In this document: positions 6,259-9,039 of the stretch, piece after piece
How positions within the stretch are numbered: the first letter of the stretch is position 1
How the letters are laid out: every line of letters starts with the position of its first letter
Assembly (NCBI GenBank): GCA_903859075.1
Contig: CAIOLF010000057.1
Location: forward strand, 1-9,039
Direction: 5' to 3'
DNA from: Candidatus Buchananbacteria bacterium
Lineage (GTDB): Bacteria; Patescibacteriota; Patescibacteriia; 2-01-FULL-39-33
DNA length: 9,039 nt
Program-made: the position numbers and the translations under genes
Notes under the pieces: generated by a model
Seen by the model: the letters and a program-made list of their open reading frames with translations, nothing else
The model's database searches: none
What the model was told of the DNA's origin: nothing

Positions 6259-7991
6259 TACAAAAAATATGGCAATTAATGGCGCCAGCCAGGGTTGAAT
6301 TGGCGGAGAAATTTCCTGAGATTAATCCGATCATTTTGCAATTGCTTTATAATCGCCGGCTGACGGAACAAAAAGACATTGATGCTTTTCTGTCCGCTAA
6401 TTACGACGATTATATCCATGACCCGTTTTTATTTCATGATATGGAATCGGCGATGGAACGTCTTTTTTTGGCGGTAAAAAATCGGGAGAAAATAATGATT
6501 TACGGCGATTATGACGCTGATGGAGTGTGTTCCACCACTATTTTATACAAAGCGCTTTCCGCGCTGGGGCTGGAGTCAGAGACTTATATCCCTTTCCGCG
6601 AAGGCGAGGGCTATGGCTTGAATCAGAAAATAGCCCAGCAGATTGCCGCCCAGGGGTATCAGCTGGTAATTACCGTTGACTGCGGCATCTCTAATGCCAA
6701 AGAGATTGCTTATTTAAAAGAGCAGGGAATTGAGACGATCGTGCTTGATCATCATGAAGAACCGCTCTCGCGTCCGCCGGCTCTGGCTATTATCAATCCA
6801 TCGCTCTCTGACTCCGGCTATCCGCCGATTCGCCTTTGCGCTGCCGGCGTGGCCTATAAATTTGTTCAGGCGATTATAGTTCATCAAGATAAGATCAATA
6901 GCCCGGTCAAACTTCCGGATGGTTTTGATAAATGGCTGCTAGATTTGGTGGCGATTGCCACGGTTGGAGATATTATGCCGCTGATTGATGAAAATAGGAT
7001 TTTTGTAAAATACGGCTTGACAGTACTCTCCAAAACCAGGAATCTTGGGTTGCTCCGGCTCATGGAAATGATTAATAACAAAAATGAATTAAACGCGGAA
7101 TATCTCGGTTGGCGGATCGTACCTCGGCTTAATGCCGCTGGAAGAATAAATCATGCGTCGGTCGCTTTGAATTTGTTAATAGCTAAAGACAGTGATGAAG
7201 CTGATAAATGGGTGGAGATGCTGGAACAGAATAATCGCGACCGCCAGCAGATAACGGAAAAAATCGTCACTGAAGCTATTGCCAGATTGGAAGATCTGTC
7301 TGATGAGCAAAAAATAATTTTTATCGCCGGCGACGGCTGGCCGGCCGGAGTAGTCGGGTTAGTGGCGGGTAAATTAAGCGACCGCTATCATCGGCCGGCG
7401 TTAGTTTTCGCCAGAAACGAGGAAAATGGCATCGTAAAATATTCCGGTTCGGGCCGATCGATCGAGGAATTCGATATTACCGCCGGACTCAGGGAGTGCC
7501 ATGAATTTTTGGCCCGTTATGGCGGTCATCCGCAAGCCTGCGGCTTGACGGTTTTAGGAGAAGATAACTATCAGAAATTTCAAGACAAATTAACATTACT
7601 GGCAAAAGAAAAATTAACCGGAGTGCGGTTGTTGCCGGTGATAAATATTGAGGCGGAGATCCGGCTGGCGGACATCAGCTGGCGGCTGCTGGATGAATTG
7701 GAAAAATTCGAGCCCTTTGGCGAAGGCAATGAACGGCCCCTGTTTTGCGCCAAGAAGTTAATCATTGAACAAGTGCAGACAGTGGGAGCCGACGGCAAGC
7801 ATTTGAAGGTGCGGGTCAGCCAGGAAGGCAATCCCGATATCCATAAATTGATCGGTTTTTCTTTCGGTGATTGGTGCGCGCGGCTTTCCGCCGGGGAGGA
7901 GATTGATATTGTTTTTGAGCTGGGGGTGAATGAGTGGAATGGAAATAGGGAGATACAGTTGAAGATCGTGGATCTTAAAAAGAGCGAATAG
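6252..7991 (+). CDS. recJ: Single-stranded-DNA-specific 5'-3' exonuclease RecJ
   Basis: RecJ is a cytosolic DHH-superfamily, Mn/Mg-dependent 5'-3' ssDNA exonuclease used in RecF-type recombination, mismatch repair and base excision repair. The 579 residues match the usual core length (E. coli 577). DHH domain motifs are intact: GDYDADG with D86, D88 and D90; TVDCGIS with D143; LDHHE with D166, H167 and H168; and VGDIMPL with D240. RLNAAGRI follows at 292-299. The DHHA1 domain shows SGSGRS (398-403) and RYGGHPQACGL with His426. A C-terminal OB-like domain contains FEPFGEGNERPLF. The ATG at 6252 gives the expected N-terminus ahead of the conserved LLYNRRL segment. No SD is visible. The start codon is embedded in the -35 of an opposing promoter. 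A repeat-rich gap follows the stop. Confidence 0.96.
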   Translation: MSIQKIWQLMAPARVELAEKFPEINPIILQLLYNRRLTEQKDIDAFLSANYDDYIHDPFLFHDMESAMERLFLAVKNREKIMIYGDYDADGVCSTTILYKALSALGLESETYIPFREGEGYGLNQKIAQQIAAQGYQLVITVDCGISNAKEIAYLKEQGIETIVLDHHEEPLSRPPALAIINPSLSDSGYPPIRLCAAGVAYKFVQAIIVHQDKINSPVKLPDGFDKWLLDLVAIATVGDIMPLIDENRIFVKYGLTVLSKTRNLGLLRLMEMINNKNELNAEYLGWRIVPRLNAAGRINHASVALNLLIAKDSDEADKWVEMLEQNNRDRQQITEKIVTEAIARLEDLSDEQKIIFIAGDGWPAGVVGLVAGKLSDRYHRPALVFARNEENGIVKYSGSGRSIEEFDITAGLRECHEFLARYGGHPQACGLTVLGEDNYQKFQDKLTLLAKEKLTGVRLLPVINIEAEIRLADISWRLLDELEKFEPFGEGNERPLFCAKKLIIEQVQTVGADGKHLKVRVSQEGNPDIHKLIGFSFGDWCARLSAGEEIDIVFELGVNEWNGNREIQLKIVDLKKSE

Positions 7992-8005
7992 AAATTTTTT
8001 GTGTT

Positions 8006-8032
8006 GTCATCCCCGCGAAAGCGGGGATCCAG
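8006..8032. repeat. REP-like palindrome of the GTCATCCCCGC type
   Basis: ATCCCCGC (8009-8016) pairs perfectly with GCGGGGAT (8021-8028) across a GAAA tetraloop, flanked by GTC and CCAG. This unit is a well-known kind of dispersed extragenic palindrome in many bacteria; translated in reverse it gives the tell-tale DPRFRGDD peptide. It begins 14 bp after the recJ stop and could also protect or terminate the recJ transcript, though no T-run follows. Confidence 0.75.
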
Positions 8033-8046
8033 TGAAAAGTTTTCTC

Positions 8047-8068
8047 GTCCTTTCATGACTGAAAGGAC
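8047..8068. repeat. Perfect 9-bp inverted repeat
   Basis: GTCCTTTCA (8047-8055) is the exact reverse complement of TGAAAGGAC (8060-8068), with a TGAC loop. The right arm can alternatively use GACC (8066-8069) to pair with GGTC (8073-8076), so two mutually exclusive hairpins are possible. No T-run follows, so it is not a classic terminator. Role unknown. Confidence 0.6.
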
Positions 8069-8076
8069 CAAAGGTC

Positions 8077-8180
8077 TTGGGGGTCGCCAGTTCGCCTTTT
8101 ATATGGCACATTATAACAGTCATCCCGCCCGGGCTGCGCGTAGCTCGCCCGGGCTCTAGGGGCGAATGGCGAGCCCCCAA
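8077..8180. repeat. Composite ~104-nt stem-loop repeat
   Basis: Arms 8077-8096 and 8161-8180 are near-perfect reverse complements of 20 nt each, differing only by one extra base on each side. They enclose 64 bp. Inside that loop, GCCCGGGC occurs twice (8127-8134 and 8147-8154) around a 12-bp spacer and can form a second strong stem. The inner part starts with GTCATCCC, like the palindrome at 8006, which suggests one repeat family or nested insertions. It contains no open frame of note. Confidence 0.65.
8110..8118 (-). promoter_or_regulatory. Possible minus-strand extended -10 inside the repeat
   Basis: On the minus strand the bases read TGT then TATAAT (8115-8110), a perfect extended -10. 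The -35 position (8138-8133) reads CGCAGC and does not match. If active, a transcript starting near 8103 would cross both hairpins and run antisense into the end of recJ. Confidence 0.25.
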
Positions 8181-8246
8181 ACCCCCAGGTTCGCTAAGAA
8201 TTTAAAAATTAAAGTCAAAATTTTACAATGCTGCATTTTAAATTCA

Positions 8247-8281
8247 AAAATTCTTAATTCATAATTCTTAATTCTTAATTC
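8247..8281. repeat. 7-bp AT-rich tandem array before rnhA
   Basis: Five consecutive 7-bp units read AAAATTC, TTAATTC, ATAATTC, TTAATTC, TTAATTC, with a looser TAAATTC just upstream at 8239-8245. A partly complementary AAGAATTT segment at 8197-8204 lets the region fold back on itself. The array ends 7 bp before the rnhA ATG, so copy-number change would alter its leader. Confidence 0.7.
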
Positions 8282-8288
8282 AAACAAG

Positions 8289-8681
8289 ATGCACGCAATA
8301 ATACATACCGATGGCGGAGCGCGCGGCAATCCTGGCCCGGCCGGCATCGGCGCTACCATCAAGATAGGCGAAAAGACGCACGAGCTCAAACGCTATATCG
8401 GCGAAACGACTAATAATCAAGCCGAATACAGGGCCTTAATCATGGCTTTGGAGCACGCTAAAGAACTTGGCGTTACCGAGGCCGACTGCCGCCTTGATTC
8501 GGAATTAGTGGTCAAACAATTGAATCGCGAATATAAGGTCAAAGATAAAGACTTAGCTCCGCTATTCGTCAGGGTCTGGAATCTGATGTCGGAATTCAAA
8601 AAAATAACTTTCAAGCATATTTATCGCGAAGACAATAAAGCGGCTGACAAATTAGTTAATGAGGCAATTGATAATCATTAA
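8289..8681 (+). CDS. rnhA: Ribonuclease HI family protein
   Basis: RNase HI is a cytosolic nuclease that cuts the RNA strand of RNA-DNA hybrids, clearing R-loops and primers. The 130 residues carry the full DEDD metal-binding set: D8 in TDGGARGNPGPAG, E46 in TNNQAEYRAL, D70 in RLDSELVV, and D120 in EDNKAADKLVNEA. The protein is shorter than E. coli RNase HI (155 aa). The segment between D70 and His110 is too short to hold the tryptophan-rich basic protrusion, so it resembles the handle-less archaeal/Gram-positive (RVT_3-like) type. The ATG at 8289 starts 6 residues before the conserved TDGGARGN and is the natural start. No SD is visible: the leader is the AT-rich 7-bp array. The stop lies 16 bp before the rnpB -35, so rnhA and rnpB are probably separate transcripts with possible read-through. 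Confidence 0.93.
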   Translation: MHAIIHTDGGARGNPGPAGIGATIKIGEKTHELKRYIGETTNNQAEYRALIMALEHAKELGVTEADCRLDSELVVKQLNREYKVKDKDLAPLFVRVWNLMSEFKKITFKHIYREDNKAADKLVNEAIDNH

Positions 8682-8697
8682 ATTGTTGGCCCGGCCA

Positions 8698-8726
8698 TTG
8701 ACAAATCATCAGAAATTTGTTATCAT
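8698..8726 (+). promoter_or_regulatory. rnpB promoter
   Basis: TTGACA (8698-8703), a 17-bp spacer ending in TGT, and TATCAT (8721-8726) make a near-perfect extended promoter with a predicted start near 8733. This agrees with the 5' end expected for RNase P RNA. An inverted repeat, ACAAAT (8701-8706) and ATTTGT (8715-8720), spans the spacer and could be a protein-binding site or chance. Confidence 0.85.
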
Positions 8727-8732
8727 TTATTT

Positions 8733-9039
8733 GTCCAAACAAGCTGGGTGATCGCTGTTGATTTTTCCAGGCAATCGGGTCCCGCCGTTCGGCGGGGTGC
8801 TCGATTTTGCAGCTTCGGCTGCGTCTCAGGCAAAATCGGCAGAGGAAAGTCCGAACACCTCCTGGATCAGCAATGGTCCGGGGTCGCGGTAGTGGGTAAC
8901 GCCCACCCGATCCGTCGCGAGGCGGATTGAGGACCAGTTCCACAGAGACAATACTAGTCCCGCCATCGGCGGGATGAAAGGTGAAAAGTGTGATGAGATT
9001 TTAAATTGAGAAAGAGATATCTCCTCAAATTAAGGCGAC
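8733..9039 (+). ncRNA. rnpB: RNase P RNA, 5' part (3' truncated by window)
   Basis: This is the catalytic RNA that trims tRNA 5' leaders together with RnpA. The 5' AAGCTG..GATCGC aligns with the P1/P2 start of bacterial type A RNAs. The universally conserved GAGGAAAGTCC lies at 8842-8852. Further landmarks are TGGTCC (8874-8879) pairing with GGACCA (8931-8936); a hairpin GTGGG-TAACG-CCCAC (8892-8906); a hairpin 8910-8927 with a GCGA loop; conserved ACAGAGA (8942-8948); a P12-like hairpin 8958-8974; and GGTGAAAAG (8980-8988). A further long hairpin follows near 9000-9035. P3 is enlarged to 86 nt (8756-8841) and holds two sub-hairpins. The 3' half, including the second P4 strand and the closing P1 strand, lies outside the window. 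Reading frames over this region are artefacts. Confidence 0.93.

Noticed and set aside
6110..6334. 74-codon version of the minus-strand membrane peptide
   Set aside because: The first 37 codons would be antisense to recJ and include the consensus promoter; the internal ATG at 6223 fits the transcription start.
193..8067. GACTGAAAGGA shared by 193-203 and 8057-8067
   Set aside because: An 11-base match between two sites is expected by chance in a 9-kb window; the flanks do not match.
7580..8071. 163-codon minus-strand frame ending antisense in recJ
   Set aside because: Its start contains the DPRFRGDD peptide that comes from translating the REP-like palindrome, and the rest is antisense to recJ.
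8247..8281. CRISPR-like array
   Set aside because: Units are 7 bp with no spacers and no cas genes nearby; this is a simple tandem repeat.
8156..8389. 77-codon minus-strand frame across the 7-bp array and the rnhA start
   Set aside because: The peptide is the ELRIKNYELRI-type translation of the GAATTAA repeat plus antisense rnhA; it is not a gene.
8682..8697. TGGCCCGGCCA palindrome (8687-8697) as an rnhA terminator
   Set aside because: It has a one-base loop and no T-run, and it abuts the rnpB -35; the evidence is insufficient.
8656..8943. Frames on both strands over 8656-8943
   Set aside because: They overlap the rnpB promoter and conserved RNase P RNA helices, which explain the sequence.

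Overview
The window looks like a chromosomal stretch from a Candidate Phyla Radiation (Patescibacteria, Parcubacteria-like) bacterium. This is inferred from three things: compact housekeeping genes with few Shine-Dalgarno (SD) sequences, a fused ADP-forming acyl-CoA synthetase, and intergenic GAATTAAG-type and 'GTCATCCCCGC' palindromic repeats. No marker that fixes a lineage is present. The code is standard: acd ends in TGA, so the TGA-as-glycine lineages (Gracilibacteria/Absconditabacteria) do not fit.

Layout. (1) Bases 2-160 hold the last ~52 codons of a surface-type protein ending in an InlB-B-like repeat, followed by an orphan strong SD and a strong terminator (225-265). (2) A two-gene unit follows: acd (313-2394, fused alpha-beta ADP-forming acetyl/acyl-CoA synthetase) and murJ (2398-4104, lipid II flippase), 3 bp apart. 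(3) A 105-bp palindrome built from 8-bp units closes that unit and sits directly upstream of the lepA promoter. (4) lepA (4277-6049, elongation factor 4). (5) The 202-bp lepA-recJ gap holds a complete minus-strand unit: a perfect-consensus promoter (TTGACA-17-TATAAT), an ATG at the predicted +1 (leaderless), a 37-codon single-span membrane peptide (6110-6223), and a GC hairpin with six Ts. Its -35 lies over the recJ start codon. (6) recJ (6252-7991, single-strand exonuclease). (7) A 297-bp repeat-rich gap carries a REP-like hairpin, a second hairpin, a ~104-nt composite stem-loop and a 7-bp tandem array. (8) rnhA (8289-8681, RNase HI). (9) rnpB (from about 8733, running off the window), RNase P RNA behind a consensus promoter, with an enlarged, apparently branched P3.

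Functional picture: substrate-level ATP synthesis (acd), cell-wall precursor export (murJ), translation quality (lepA), and nucleic-acid processing and repair (recJ, rnhA, rnpB). The genes are not one pathway. Translation initiation seems mostly SD-independent: acd, lepA, recJ and rnhA lack a clear SD, and the promoters of acd, lepA and rnpB share an extended -10 (TGT before the hexamer). The least ordinary items are the leaderless membrane-peptide unit overlapping the recJ start, the orphan SD upstream of acd, the structured repeat region 8006-8180, and the rnpB P3 architecture.
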